The translations under genes and the position numbers were made by a program. From positions 9,772 to 73,771 of the forward strand of contig NZ_JBBDYL010000059.1 of assembly GCF_040901545.1 (NCBI RefSeq): a DNA stretch of 64,000 nucleotides. The letters run 5' to 3'. The notes under the pieces were generated by a model. It saw only the letters and a list, made by a program, of their open reading frames with translations. It did no database searches and was not told the DNA's origin. This document shows, one piece after another, positions 17,626-26,754 of this stretch. The first letter of the stretch is position 1. Each line of letters begins with the position of its first letter. Source of the stretch: Sulfuricaulis sp040901545 (GTDB lineage: Bacteria > Pseudomonadota > Gammaproteobacteria > Acidiferrobacterales > Sulfurifustaceae).

Positions 17626-19821
17626 ATGGAGCAGCCCACGGCTACTACGGGATTACCCCGCGTTCCGCGCGAGTCCTACCCTGACCTCGAGCAAGTCTTC
17701 GGGGACATCCTCACGAACGCGATGCGGTTTTGCGAAGCGGATTCGGGTTGCCTTTTTCTTCGTGACACGGCGGGATTCGAGGCCATCTGCATTCACGGTG
17801 CGACCCCCGCTTACTCGGAATATCTGCGCCGGGTTCCGCTCCGGTCCGGTCCCGGTACACTGATTGAATGGCTGGCGGCGCAACCGAAAACGCTTCACCT
17901 TCCGGACCTGGTCGCAGAAACTGCGTACCGGCAGCGCGAACCCGATTGGGTCGCGGCGGTAGAACTGGAAGGGGCGCGCACGGCACTTCTTGTCCCCATG
18001 CTCCACCGCGAAGTCGTGATCGGGGCCGTCACGTTATATCGTCGAGAGAGGCGACCTTTTACGGACGAGCACGTGGCGCGCGCGCAAATCTTCGCCGAAC
18101 AGGCGGTGATCGCGGTCGAGAACGTGCGCCTGTTCCAGGAGCTGCAGTTACGGAATCACGAACTTGCCACGGCCCGCGAGCAGCAGATAGCGACAGCCGA
18201 GATCCTGCGGGTAATCAGCGGCTCGCCGTCCGACGCGCTGCCGGTGTTCGAGACGATCGTGCACAATGCGGTTGCGCTGTGTGGAAGCCTCTTTGCCAAC
18301 GTGTTTCGTTATGACGGCGAACTGTTGCACTACGTCGCCAGCCGTAACACGGGACCAAGCTACGTGGAATTGCTTCAGATGAAGTACCCCATGCGTCCCG
18401 ACATTTCGCAGATATCCGGGAGAGTAATACTCAGCAAATCGGTCGTCAGCTTCGAGGATATTCGTACCGATCCGAACTACGACCAACGATTCCCTAAGGC
18501 GATGGGCTGGCGGCGGGTACTGGGTGTGCCGATGCTGCGGGAGGGCAAGCCAATCGGTGTCATCGTCGTCGGCTGGGTCGAGTCCGGACCGGTCCCGAAG
18601 GAACAAGAAGAGCTGCTAAGGACCTTCGCCGACCAGGCAGTCATCGCGGTCGAAAACGCCCGTCTCTTCGACGAGCTTCAGAGCAAGAGCCGTCAACTAG
18701 AGCTCGCCAATACATACAAATCGCGCTTTCTCTCCGCCGCGAGCCACGACCTGCGGCAGCCGCTTCATGCCTTGAACCTGTTCGTGGCCCAATTGCGCAC
18801 GGAGCTGGATCCGACTGAACGGGACCACCTCGTCGCCCGGATTGAAGCTGCCGTCAACGCGATAAACGAGTTAATCAATGCGCTGCTCGACATGTCAAGG
18901 CTTGACGCCGGTAAGCTGGAGCTGAACATAACGGAATTTCCAGTCGAGAAACTTCTCCGGCGCATGGAGACGACGTTTGCCGAAGCCGCGCGCGAGAAGG
19001 GGCTGCGGTTGAGCGTCGTATCGAGCAACACCTGGGTCCGCAGCGATTTCATTCTGCTTGAAAGAATCCTGCTCAACCTGGTATCCAACGCGGTGCGCTA
19101 CACGGAGCGCGGTGGAATTGTAATCGGTTGTCGCCGTCGCGGCGAGACGGTGCGCTTGGAGGTGTGTGACAGCGGAATTGGCATTGCGGAGGATCAACAG
19201 CAGAATATTTTTGACGAGTTCTATCGACTCGCAGCCGCGGATCGGGAGCGTCAATATGGGCTTGGCCTCGGACTTGCGATCGTGGATCGGCTGGGCAGTC
19301 TCCTTGACCATCCGATTGAATTGAAGTCGCACCCCGGGAAAGGTTCGCGGTTTATGGTTTCGGTTCCGGTAGTGCCGGAACGGCTCGGTCAGGCTGAAGT
19401 TCCGGTGTCATCAGAAACCATCGCCGATACGATGGACGGCAAATTGATCGTCGTGATAGACGACGATGCGCTCGTTCTCGATGGCATGCGCGGGCTCTTG
19501 CGAAGTTGGGGCTGTGAGGTAGAAACCGCGGTATCGGACACGGCGGCACTCGCACGGCTTGAGGAGATTGGCCAACATCCTGACTTGATCATTTCCGATT
19601 ATCACCTTCCCAACGGAAAGACCGGCTTTGAGGCCATCGAATGTTTGCGTAACACGATGGGTGATGCAATTCCGGCGTTCCTCATTAGCGGTGACACCGC
19701 GCCCGAGAGGATACGCGAGGCCCGCGCGAGCGGTTACTATCTACTGCACAAGCCGGTGCACCCGGCCAAGCTGCGCGCACTGGTCCAGCAGTTGCTATCG
19801 GTTTCCCCCGCTACGGCTTAG
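17626..19821 (+). CDS. Hybrid sensor histidine kinase with two GAF domains and a receiver
   Basis: A 731-residue soluble kinase. Domains in order: GAF about 18-170, GAF about 190-345, a short coiled coil, HisKA with phospho-His374 in 'SAASHDLRQPLHAL', HATPase about 465-580 ('LLNLVSNAVRYTERGG', 'VCDSGIGI', 'GLGLGLAIVDRL'), and a C-terminal receiver about 607-725 with Asp658 in 'DLIISDYHLP' and Lys in 'LLHKPVHP'. No membrane segment, so it senses a cytoplasmic cue through the GAF domains. The LuxR-type response regulator gene converges on it, overlapping by 11 bp at the 3' ends, and is its likely partner. Confidence 0.93.
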   Translation: MEQPTATTGLPRVPRESYPDLEQVFGDILTNAMRFCEADSGCLFLRDTAGFEAICIHGATPAYSEYLRRVPLRSGPGTLIEWLAAQPKTLHLPDLVAETAYRQREPDWVAAVELEGARTALLVPMLHREVVIGAVTLYRRERRPFTDEHVARAQIFAEQAVIAVENVRLFQELQLRNHELATAREQQIATAEILRVISGSPSDALPVFETIVHNAVALCGSLFANVFRYDGELLHYVASRNTGPSYVELLQMKYPMRPDISQISGRVILSKSVVSFEDIRTDPNYDQRFPKAMGWRRVLGVPMLREGKPIGVIVVGWVESGPVPKEQEELLRTFADQAVIAVENARLFDELQSKSRQLELANTYKSRFLSAASHDLRQPLHALNLFVAQLRTELDPTERDHLVARIEAAVNAINELINALLDMSRLDAGKLELNITEFPVEKLLRRMETTFAEAAREKGLRLSVVSSNTWVRSDFILLERILLNLVSNAVRYTERGGIVIGCRRRGETVRLEVCDSGIGIAEDQQQNIFDEFYRLAAADRERQYGLGLGLAIVDRLGSLLDHPIELKSHPGKGSRFMVSVPVVPERLGQAEVPVSSETIADTMDGKLIVVIDDDALVLDGMRGLLRSWGCEVETAVSDTAALARLEEIGQHPDLIISDYHLPNGKTGFEAIECLRNTMGDAIPAFLISGDTAPERIREARASGYYLLHKPVHPAKLRALVQQLLSVSPATA

Positions 19822-20488
19822 CCGGCGGTGGTCGCGGAGTATCGAACGCAAGCCCGAGGCGATTGACCGTGACAATCGCCTGTGCGCGGCTCGACACTTT
19901 AAGCGTGCGCAGGATGGCAGTGACATGAATCTTGACAGTCGCCTCCGCGAGCCCGAGTTCCCGACAAATCAGTTTGTTGGATTTTCCCTGTACCATGAGC
20001 GCCAGCACATCGAGCTGGCGTTCGGTAAGTCCCAGATCCGCCGGTGACTTTGGCGCCGACAAGTTCGTATTCGGCTCTATGCTCCCGGGTGCCGCATTGA
20101 GCAGTTCCGGCGGTATGTATCGTCCGCCCGAGAGCACCAGCCGCAGCGCACTAACCATTACCGCATTATTCGCCGATTTGGGGATGAAGCCCATCGCGCC
20201 GAGATCGAGCGCCGTGCGCATGGTGGCGGCATCCTCCTGAGCTGAGAGGATCACGACCGGAAGCGTGGCATGTTTGCGCCGCAGTTCCGCGAGCGTTGCG
20301 AACCGGCTAGTGCCCGGAAGATTCAGGTCGAGCAGCAGCAGGTCAAGATCGACATGTTCGTTGACCAGATGAAGAACGCCCGCGCCATTCTGCGCCTCGA
20401 GCAAGATGACATGTTCGTCGAGTTGCTTTAGTACATGCCGTAGCGCTTCACGAATCAATTCGTGATCGTCTGCGACCAGAATTTTCAT
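19811..20488 (-). CDS. LuxR/NarL-family response regulator
   Basis: A 225-residue regulator: receiver domain 1-120 with acidic pocket 'ADDHE', phospho-acceptor Asp54 in 'LLLLDLNLPG' and Lys in 'GFIPKSA'; C-terminal LuxR-type HTH about 155-215 ('LTERQLDVLALMVQGKSNKL', 'ATVKIHVTAILRTLKVSSRA'). It binds DNA when phosphorylated. The ATG at 20488 has AGGAGG 9 nt upstream; a GTG at 20506 is less likely because it lies before that site. Its 3' end overlaps that of the hybrid kinase gene, which points to a two-component pair. Confidence 0.92.
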   Translation of the reverse strand: MKILVADDHELIREALRHVLKQLDEHVILLEAQNGAGVLHLVNEHVDLDLLLLDLNLPGTSRFATLAELRRKHATLPVVILSAQEDAATMRTALDLGAMGFIPKSANNAVMVSALRLVLSGGRYIPPELLNAAPGSIEPNTNLSAPKSPADLGLTERQLDVLALMVQGKSNKLICRELGLAEATVKIHVTAILRTLKVSSRAQAIVTVNRLGLAFDTPRPPPAKP

Positions 20489-20754
20489 GGCACCAGACCT
20501 CCTCACGGCGCGAAAAGCGATACGTACTTAGGTATTACGACGAAGTAATTACAGTCCTTTTACGCGCACGGGACAAGAGGTGCAACTTACCCCGTGCCGC
20601 TGCCATTTCCGCTCACTGTGCCGTCCCTGCGACTTTGGTTTTAGTTCTTGAGCCTGATTTCGGAATCCCCCTTTCGTGAGCATACTCAATCGCGTTTCAA
20701 ACGAGGTGCGAATTCATCTATTCATCAGGACAACCGACTAATTTGGAGGAATAT

Positions 20755-21921
20755 ATGAGTGACGAAATCAAATGTAAATCTAGTGTCAGCAAGAAGATGG
20801 AGCCGAAACAGCCGATGTCCCGGCGTAAATTCCTGACGGCGACCGCCGCTACTGTTGGCGGTGCGGCAACGATCGGTTTCCCCATGGTCTCGCGTGCCGA
20901 GACGATTACGGTGAAAATGCAGGGCGCCTGGAGCGCCACCGACATCATCAACGAGTTCGCCCAGGAGTTCGTTGACCGTGTCAACCAAATGTCGGGCGGG
21001 CGACTGCACATCGATTACCTCGTGGGCGGCGCGGTGGTGAAGCCGTTCGAGGTGACGGATGCGGTGAGCAAGGGCGTGCTCGATGCCGGCCACACGGTGC
21101 CGGTGTACTGGTACAACAAGTCGAAAGCCGCGTCCTTGTTCGGCTCCGGGCCGATCAACGGCATGGACGCGCACATGACGCTATCCTGGATCTACCGCGG
21201 CGGCGGGCTGGAATTGTACCGGGAACTGCTGGAGAAACTCGGTCTTAACTATGTCGGGTTCTTCGCGATGCCGTATCCGACCCAGCCGCTCGGCTGGTTC
21301 AGGAAGCCGATCACGGACGCCAAGCAGTTGAAAGGCCTCAAGTACCGGACCGTGGGTCTCGCGGCCGACCTGTTCGAGGAGATGGGCGCGAAAGTAACAC
21401 AGCTGCCGGGCGGCGAAATCGTCCCGGCGCTCGAGCGCGGTGTAATCGAAGCGTTTGAGTTCGCCAACCCAACCTCGGACAGCCGCTTCGGCGCCCAGAA
21501 AGTGCTCAAGACCTACGAGATGGGCAGCTTCCATCAGGCGATGGAGTTCGAAGAGATCATCATCAACAAGAACAAGTGGGACTCGTTGCCCAAGGACCTG
21601 CAGGCGATCTGGCAGTACGGCGTCGAGGCGGCGAACTCGGCCAACTACTGGACCGCGATGGCCAACTACCCGAAGGACCTGCAAACGCTCATCCACAAGG
21701 ACAAGGTCAACGTCGTCCGCACGCCGAAGTCGATCTTCAAGGCGCAGCTTAAGGCCTGGGACAAGCTCACCAAGCGGCTCTCGGACGAGGACCCATTCTT
21801 CAAGAAAGTGGTGGAATCGCAGCGCGCGTGGGCCAAGGACCTCTGTTACTACTGGTTCCTGAACGATGCCGACTTCAAAATGGGTTACGAACACGTGTTC
21901 AAGACAAAGCTTCCCGTTTGA
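20755..21921 (+). CDS. TRAP transporter substrate-binding protein (DctP family), Tat-exported
   Basis: A 388-residue periplasmic binding protein. The N-terminus has a twin-arginine signal ('MSRRKFLTATAATVGGAATI') and 'VSRAET' as the probable cleavage site. The body has the DctP family signatures 'VDRVNQMSGGRLHIDYL', 'WFRKPITDAKQLKGLKYRT' and 'LPGGEIVPALERGVIEAFEF'; the latter pattern is typical of TRAP proteins that bind 2-oxo acids or related anions. GGAGGA precedes the ATG at 20755. No DctQ or DctM membrane gene is in the window, so it is an orphan. A terminator follows. Confidence 0.9.
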   Translation: MSDEIKCKSSVSKKMEPKQPMSRRKFLTATAATVGGAATIGFPMVSRAETITVKMQGAWSATDIINEFAQEFVDRVNQMSGGRLHIDYLVGGAVVKPFEVTDAVSKGVLDAGHTVPVYWYNKSKAASLFGSGPINGMDAHMTLSWIYRGGGLELYRELLEKLGLNYVGFFAMPYPTQPLGWFRKPITDAKQLKGLKYRTVGLAADLFEEMGAKVTQLPGGEIVPALERGVIEAFEFANPTSDSRFGAQKVLKTYEMGSFHQAMEFEEIIINKNKWDSLPKDLQAIWQYGVEAANSANYWTAMANYPKDLQTLIHKDKVNVVRTPKSIFKAQLKAWDKLTKRLSDEDPFFKKVVESQRAWAKDLCYYWFLNDADFKMGYEHVFKTKLPV

Positions 21922-21952
21922 GGATCAAGCTGAGTCAATGGCAGTGACGCTT

Positions 21953-21986
21953 GGGGCGGCGCAGATGAACGGCCGCCCCTTTTTTT
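21953..21986 (+). terminator. Intrinsic terminator after TRAP binding protein gene
   Basis: GGGGCGGC (21953-21960) pairs with GCCGCCCC (21972-21979) around an 11-bp loop and is followed by seven T residues. Confidence 0.85.
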
Positions 21987-22080
21987 GCGCCCGGTAGTGG
22001 AGCGCATGGTTAGCCGGCTGTTATTAAGATATATTCAGACACGATTCGCGGCGCGAGGAGACCGCGCATTCACAACGTTA

Positions 22081-22220
22081 ACCGCACCATGTTCCACCGC
22101 CACTTTGCGAGCGACACTTGAGAACAGACCCGCGCGGGCCCGGGATCGCGATCCTGAGGACGAAAAAACCCAGGATTTTCCATGCTCTGCTTGACTGCTT
22201 TCGCGGGAGGAACAAACTGG
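22081..22220 (+). repeat. Composite repeat, parts B+C
   Basis: CCATGTTCCACCGCCACTTT (22087-22106) and the following 60 bp through GGGATCGCGATCCTG (22142-22156) form part B; GGATTTTCCATGCTCTGC..TTGACTGC..TCGCGGGAGG (about 22173-22210) is part C. Part B matches the EamA start region at 28029. It precedes an oxidoreductase gene and is read in frame with it, but the real start of that gene is downstream. Confidence 0.65.
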
Positions 22221-22249
22221 TTCACTTCCGACATCGCGAGGTGAAGGTC

Positions 22250-22879
22250 ATGAATATTTTGATCGTTGGTGCCACGCGCGGCATTGGGCGACAGCTGCTT
22301 GAACAGGCGTTGGCGTCCGGGCATGCTGTTACCGCCCTGGTTCGTAATCCTCAAAGGCTTGCAATACAACATGAGCGGCTTAGGGTTATCCAGGGCGACA
22401 TTCTTGATTTCGATTCGGTCGCGCGCGCGATGGCCGGTCAGGAGGCGGTGTGTTGCACGATCGGCGTTAAAGTGCCGTGGGTACGGGTGACGGTATTCTC
22501 GGAAGGAACAAAAAATCTGCTTCAGGCCATGCTCCAGACCGGGGTCAAGCGGTTAATCTGCGTGACCGGCATTGGCGCGGGCGACAGCAAGGGACACGGC
22601 GGTTTTCTGTATGACTATCTCTTTCTGCCTTCTGTAAACAGGCCGATCTATGCCGATAAAGACCGCCAGGAAGCCCTGATCGAGGCCAGCGACGTCGACT
22701 GGACCATCGTCAGGCCCGGTTTCCTGACCAATGGCCCGCTAACAAAAAATTATCGAAAGCTGATCAATCTGGCAGGGGTAACGGCAGGCTGGATTTCTCG
22801 TGCCGATGTCGCCCACTTTATTCTCGAAGAACTTGCGTCCAGGCAATATCTGCATCAAACACCTTTATTGACTTCCTAA
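22250..22879 (+). CDS. NAD(P)-binding atypical SDR oxidoreductase
   Basis: A 209-residue protein of the atypical short-chain dehydrogenase group (NAD(P)H-binding, SDR_a5-like). The N-terminal Rossmann motif is 'ILIVGATRGIGRQLLEQALA', followed by 'ALVRNP', 'VIQGDILDF', 'GVKRLICVTGIGAGDSKGHG' and 'DVDWTIVRPGFLTNGP', all typical of the family. The classical YxxxK pair is absent, as in many atypical members, so it may act as a redox sensor or reductase with an unknown substrate. The ATG at 22250 (with GAGGTGA upstream) is chosen over an in-frame start at 22118 inside the repeat. Confidence 0.85.
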   Translation: MNILIVGATRGIGRQLLEQALASGHAVTALVRNPQRLAIQHERLRVIQGDILDFDSVARAMAGQEAVCCTIGVKVPWVRVTVFSEGTKNLLQAMLQTGVKRLICVTGIGAGDSKGHGGFLYDYLFLPSVNRPIYADKDRQEALIEASDVDWTIVRPGFLTNGPLTKNYRKLINLAGVTAGWISRADVAHFILEELASRQYLHQTPLLTS

Positions 22880-23028
22880 ATATGGCCTCCCATCAGAGAA
22901 TAAGGAATCATGCAGAAATTGAAAATAATGCCGCAGTAACTTAATTCTTTTTGACTGTTGCAGATAGGTTAATGAAGAAAGATGCCATCGATATGAAAAT
23001 GGCCGCCTTCCACAGCTTCAATCTGATT

Positions 23029-23112
23029 ATGTCCCACCGGCACTGAGCGGGCGCAATTTGAGAACTTACCCACCTTGGCCCGGGATCGCGATCCTGCTCA
23101 TCATCGCGACCA
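23029..23112 (+). repeat. Composite repeat, part B extended into EamA-like start
   Basis: ATGTCCCACCGGCAC (23029-23043) and onwards to GGGATCGCGATCCTGCTCAT (23082-23101) and CATCGCGACC (23102-23111) match 28003-28081, which covers the first 17 codons of the EamA permease. The match ends before the PEP mutase-family gene. Confidence 0.65.
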
Positions 23113-23138
23113 AGGCTATCTGAAATAGGAGGCTGAAT

Positions 23139-23966
23139 ATGCGCACACAAGCTGAGCGGGCCCGGTTGTTCCGGGCGCTGCACGAACGACCGGGGATTTT
23201 CATCATGCCCAATCCCTGGGACGCGGGCACGGCGAAGCTCTTTGCCTCGCTTGGTTTCGAAGCATTGGCGACCACCAGCCTGGGATTGGCAAACTCCCTC
23301 GGCCGCGTCGACGGCACGCTTGCCATCCGTCGTGAAGAGCTGATCGCCAACTGCCGGGACATCGCGTCGGCGACGGAGCTTCCCGTGAACGCCGATCTGG
23401 AAAATGGATATGCCGATGATCCCGGCGCAGCCGCCGCGATTATCCGGCTGGCCGCCGATGCCGGCGTCGTGGGTGGCTCGATGGAAGATGCCTCGGGCAA
23501 TCCCGCCAGACCCATTTACGACTTCAACCTTGCCGTCGAGCGTGTTGCCGCCGCAGCCGAGGTTGCGCGCGCTCTGCCGTTCCCGTTCACGCTCACCGCG
23601 CGGGCCGAGAACTATCTGCACGGCCGCCGTGATCTCGACGACACCATCCGCCGCTTGCAGGCGTTCGCGGCGGCGGACGCCGACGTGCTTTTTGCGCCGG
23701 GTTTGCGTGATCTCGAAACAATCCGGCAAATCGTTGCAGCTGTGCCGAAGCCGCTCAACGTCGTGATGAGCGCGGCGGACCCCGACATCACCGCGCGGGA
23801 GTTGGCCGACGCCGGCGTCAAGCGCATCAGCGTGGGAGGCGCGCTATCCCGGCTGGCCTTCGCGGCGGTGCGCGACGCCGCAGTGGCGATGCGCGATGCC
23901 GGCTCGTTCCAATGGGTCCGCGACACGGTGCCAACCAAGGATCTCAAGGCGATATTTCAGCGCTAG
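23139..23966 (+). CDS. Isocitrate lyase / PEP mutase family protein
   Basis: A 275-residue TIM-barrel protein of the ICL/PEP mutase superfamily. Recognisable parts are 'FIMPNPWDAGTAKLFASLGF', the Mg2+-binding 'VNADLENGY', 'GSMEDASG', 'LTARAENYL' and 'RISVGGAL'. It lacks the KKCGH motif of isocitrate lyase and PrpB, so it belongs to the large group of uncharacterised members that may cleave or hydrolyse small 2-oxo acids such as oxaloacetate. AGGAGG precedes the ATG. Its neighbours do not indicate a pathway. Confidence 0.9.
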   Translation: MRTQAERARLFRALHERPGIFIMPNPWDAGTAKLFASLGFEALATTSLGLANSLGRVDGTLAIRREELIANCRDIASATELPVNADLENGYADDPGAAAAIIRLAADAGVVGGSMEDASGNPARPIYDFNLAVERVAAAAEVARALPFPFTLTARAENYLHGRRDLDDTIRRLQAFAAADADVLFAPGLRDLETIRQIVAAVPKPLNVVMSAADPDITARELADAGVKRISVGGALSRLAFAAVRDAAVAMRDAGSFQWVRDTVPTKDLKAIFQR

Positions 23967-23984
23967 ACCCGGAGCAGGTCTAAC

Positions 23985-24074
23985 ATGGCGATCTATTCAG
24001 ACGTTGAAGTTTTGAAAGTCGCCGATGACGGCAAGTTCACCAAGAGCGCGGAGTTTTTTTCGAAGTACTCATGA
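23985..24074 (+). CDS. Very short open frame, possible gene remnant
   Basis: A 29-codon frame, 'MAIYSDVEVLKVADDGKFTK' and nine more residues, starts 18 bp after the PEP mutase-family gene with GGAGCAGG upstream. It may be the stump of a longer gene. No family recognised. Confidence 0.25.
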   Translation: MAIYSDVEVLKVADDGKFTKSAEFFSKYS

Positions 24075-24118
24075 TCTCAACGGTATCTAAGAGTCGCCTG
24101 ACATGGTGACCGGGCTAA

Positions 24119-24148
24119 CGAAAACGGGGCCTTGCGGCCCCGTTTTCG
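24119..24148. terminator. Strong bidirectional terminator
   Basis: CGAAAACGGGGCC (24119-24131) and GGCCCCGTTTTCG (24136-24148) form a perfect 13-bp stem with a TTGC loop and A/T runs on both sides. It lies between the rightward PEP mutase-family gene and the leftward heme-binding gene and can serve both. Confidence 0.9.
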
Positions 24149-24166
24149 TCGATGCAAGAAGGTACG

Positions 24167-24649
24167 TTACATACCGGCGAGGCCGGCTTGGGAAACCTGC
24201 TCGTCTTGGTCTGCGGTGGCGCCACTGGTTCCGATGGCGCCGATGACTTTGCCGTCCTGCATGATCGGCAGTCCGCCGCTGACCGCGGACATACCCGCTA
24301 AGGTTAAGAGGCCGTAGCTGCCATTAGCCACTGCATCTTGGAACACGCGCGTCGAACGGCGATACATGGCGGCGCTGCGTGCCTTGTAAATCGCGACCTC
24401 GATGCTTCCGGTTTGGGTATGGTCGAGCTTTTCGAAGTAGACCAGAAAACCGTGCGTATCGACGACGGAAACGGCGACATTCCATTTGTTTTTAATTGCC
24501 TCCGCCATGGCCGCCGCCGTCATCTTTTTCGCGGTGGCGAGATCGATTGACGGGCCGTACGGCGGACGTTAGTTTGCGAAGGTGCTTGCTACGCTGAATG
24601 CCAGCATCGCGGCACCGAACATACAAATTAAAGATTTCTTGAGCAACAT
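24167..24649 (-). pseudogene. GlcG/HbpS-family (DUF336) protein with in-frame stop
   Basis: Reading leftwards from the ATG at 24649 (AGGAG upstream) there is a signal peptide 'MLLKKSLICMFGAAMLAFSV' ending 'ASTFAN', then a TAA at 24569-24571, then in the same frame 'RPPYGPSIDLATAKKM' and a complete DUF336 domain ('VAVSVVDTHGFLVYFEKLDH', 'GGLPIMQDGKVIGAIGTSGA'). GlcG/HbpS proteins are exported and some bind heme. One nonsense codon thus separates signal peptide and domain. It may be a real mutation or an assembly error; without readthrough only a cytoplasmic 118-residue fragment from 24523 could be made. Confidence 0.8.
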
Positions 24650-24803
24650 GATTTTTCTCCTAGGTAAGTGGGGACAGCCGTGAGCACGATACGGTAAGCG
24701 GGATAAGATTGTAAATATGGTTGTTAATGAACAAATGGTATCAACACGGCGGGCGGGCAAAAGACTGTGCGCCACTTGGCAGCTCGCCGGTAAACTCTTA
24801 TAA

Positions 24804-24863
24804 AGTCGCGCCGCAGTTTTGTATCGTTCTGTGTTATTGATCTCCAGCGCGCATTACGGTTTG
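24804..24863 (+). repeat. Composite repeat, degenerate part A
   Basis: CGCCGCAGTTTTGTATCGTT (24809-24828) through CTCCAGCGCGCATTACGGTTT (24841-24861) aligns with the VOC gene start and the 14577 copy, with the ATG lost. It sits in the 367-bp gap before frmA; I see nothing else in this gap apart from the promoter region of the DUF336 gene. Confidence 0.45.
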
Positions 24864-25016
24864 ATAATGAATTGTTGCAACTTCCTCGGCAATCCACGCA
24901 GAATAGAATAATGGGTCTGAGCCAATTAATGCTTTAGAATTGCTTCTCAGCAACGTTTAACCACGCCGCGCCCGCCGCGACTGGACGACGCGCCAAAGAG
25001 ACAGGGATCGAAAACC

Positions 25017-26126
25017 ATGAAGACCAAAGCCGCGGTCGCCGTCGCTGCAGGCAAGCCGCTCGAGATCATGACCGTCGATCTCGATGGACCCAAGGCCGGT
25101 GAGGTGCTCGTGGAGTTGAAGGCGACGGGAATCTGCCACACCGACGAATTCACCCGCTCCGGCGCCGACCCCGAGGGGCTCTTTCCCGCGATCCTCGGCC
25201 ACGAAGGGGCGGGTATCGTCGTGGACGTGGGGCCCGGTGTCACGACGGTAAAGCAGGGCGATCACGTCATTCCGCTCTACACGCCGGAGTGCCGCCAATG
25301 CAAATCGTGCCTGTCGCGCAAGACCAATCTGTGCACCGCGATCCGCGCCACCCAGGGCAAGGGTGTGATGCCGGATGGCACGAGCCGCTTCTCCGTGGGC
25401 GGCAAGCCGCTCTATCACTACATGGGCTGCTCGACATTCTCGAATTACACGGTGCTGCCGGAGATCGCGGTCGCCAAAATCCGCGAGGACGCGCCCTTCG
25501 ACAAGGTGTGCTACATCGGCTGCGGCGTGACCACCGGCATCGGCGCCGTGATCAACACCGCCAAGGTCGAACCGGGAGCGAACGTCGTCGTGTTCGGCCT
25601 CGGCGGCATCGGACTGAACGTGATCCAGGGCGCCCGGATGGCGGGCGCCGACAAGATCGTCGGTGTCGATATCAATCCACGGCGCAAGCCGCTCGCCGAG
25701 AAGTTCGGCATGACGCACTTCGTGAACCCCAAGGAAACCGGCGGCGATCTCGTGCCGCACCTCGTGGCCCTCACCGACGGCGGCGCGGACTACAGCTTCG
25801 AGTGCGTCGGCAACGTCGAGCTCATGCGCCAGGCCCTCGAATGCTGCCATCGCGGCTGGGGGGTCTCGGTGATCATCGGCGTCGCCGGCGCCGGCCAGGA
25901 GATCAAAACGCGCCCGTTCCAGCTCGTCACTGGACGGGTATGGAAAGGAACCGCGTTCGGCGGCACGCGCGGGCGCACTGACGTGCCGAAGATCGTCGAC
26001 TGGTACATGGAGAAGAAGATCAACATCGACGATCTGATCACGCACGTGATGCCGCTGGAGCGCATCAACGACGCCTTCGATCTCATGCACAAGGGCGAGT
26101 CGATCCGCTCGGTCGTGACTTATTGA
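25017..26126 (+). CDS. frmA: S-(hydroxymethyl)glutathione dehydrogenase / class III alcohol dehydrogenase
   Basis: A 369-residue zinc-dependent medium-chain dehydrogenase that oxidises S-hydroxymethylglutathione (formaldehyde detoxification) and can reduce S-nitrosoglutathione. Catalytic zinc ligands Cys40 ('ATGICHTDE') and His62 ('LGHEGAG'), structural-zinc cysteines in 'TPECRQCKSCLSRKTNLC', and the NAD fold 'VFGLGGIGLNVIQGARMAGA' are all present. 'CSTFSNYTVLPEIAVAKI' and 'GGTRGRTDVP' are typical of class III enzymes. The usual partners FrmR (repressor) and FrmB (hydrolase) are not nearby. It stands alone, flanked by repeat fragments. Confidence 0.95.
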   Translation: MKTKAAVAVAAGKPLEIMTVDLDGPKAGEVLVELKATGICHTDEFTRSGADPEGLFPAILGHEGAGIVVDVGPGVTTVKQGDHVIPLYTPECRQCKSCLSRKTNLCTAIRATQGKGVMPDGTSRFSVGGKPLYHYMGCSTFSNYTVLPEIAVAKIREDAPFDKVCYIGCGVTTGIGAVINTAKVEPGANVVVFGLGGIGLNVIQGARMAGADKIVGVDINPRRKPLAEKFGMTHFVNPKETGGDLVPHLVALTDGGADYSFECVGNVELMRQALECCHRGWGVSVIIGVAGAGQEIKTRPFQLVTGRVWKGTAFGGTRGRTDVPKIVDWYMEKKINIDDLITHVMPLERINDAFDLMHKGESIRSVVTY

Positions 26127-26159
26127 GACGACGGCTTCCTACGAACCGCTTACATCTAG

Positions 26160-26396
26160 ATGACTAAGCTAAAAATAATATTTTTGTGGGTCGGTTTACT
26201 GGGTTCACTACCCGCTACCGGTTTTACCGGTCTCAGTATTGTGCTCTACGCACGGCTGAGCGCTGTTGCGCCGGAGCGTTGGCCGCCCGATAAGGCCGGT
26301 CTTTGGACGTATAGCGCTTTGGCCCTGATGGTGCTGTTTGTATGCCTCTTTATCTATTGCCTCGTGTCGCTCATCAAAGAGTCCAACCGAAGGTAA
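26160..26396 (+). CDS. Small membrane protein, two spans
   Basis: A 78-residue protein with two membrane segments, about 5-32 ('FLWVGLLGSLPATGFTGLSI') and 48-70 ('YSALALMVLFVCLFIYCLVS'), and a basic end 'KESNRR'. It starts 33 bp after frmA. No family recognised and the ribosome binding site is weak. Confidence 0.45.
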   Translation: MTKLKIIFLWVGLLGSLPATGFTGLSIVLYARLSAVAPERWPPDKAGLWTYSALALMVLFVCLFIYCLVSLIKESNRR

Positions 26397-26418
26397 CGAG
26401 AATAATAAATTACTGGAT

Positions 26419-26480
26419 AACTTCGCGAGCACAATTTGAGAAGTGACTCACGCTGGCTCGGGATCGCGACCCAAGAATCC
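26419..26480 (+). repeat. Composite repeat, part B fragment
   Basis: ACTTCGCGAGCACAATTTGAG (26420-26440) and CACGCTGGCTCGGGATCGCG (26449-26468) match part B. It lies in a 358-bp gap (26397-26754) in which I can support no gene; the short frames there are translations of the repeat. Confidence 0.55.
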
Positions 26481-26754
26481 AGTTCTTGCCCCCATTTCAC
26501 CAGGCGAAAGCAACACCCCGGGTTGACGGGTTGCCCAACCATCGCTTCCAGCCGCGCGTCCGCCACCAACGGTCACGCGGCAGAAGCGAAGCCGTTAAAC
26601 GCAAAGATTGACTGGTTCAGTCTCCTATTTTTTCGCACGATGCGAAAAATAGGGGCGGGAAAAATGCTGCCGAACTATATGATTTCTCGTGAAGCGACTA
26701 CAATTGCATCCTAGCACTGCTATATTTCTGATTAGAGTCCTCGAGGAGTTTCTT

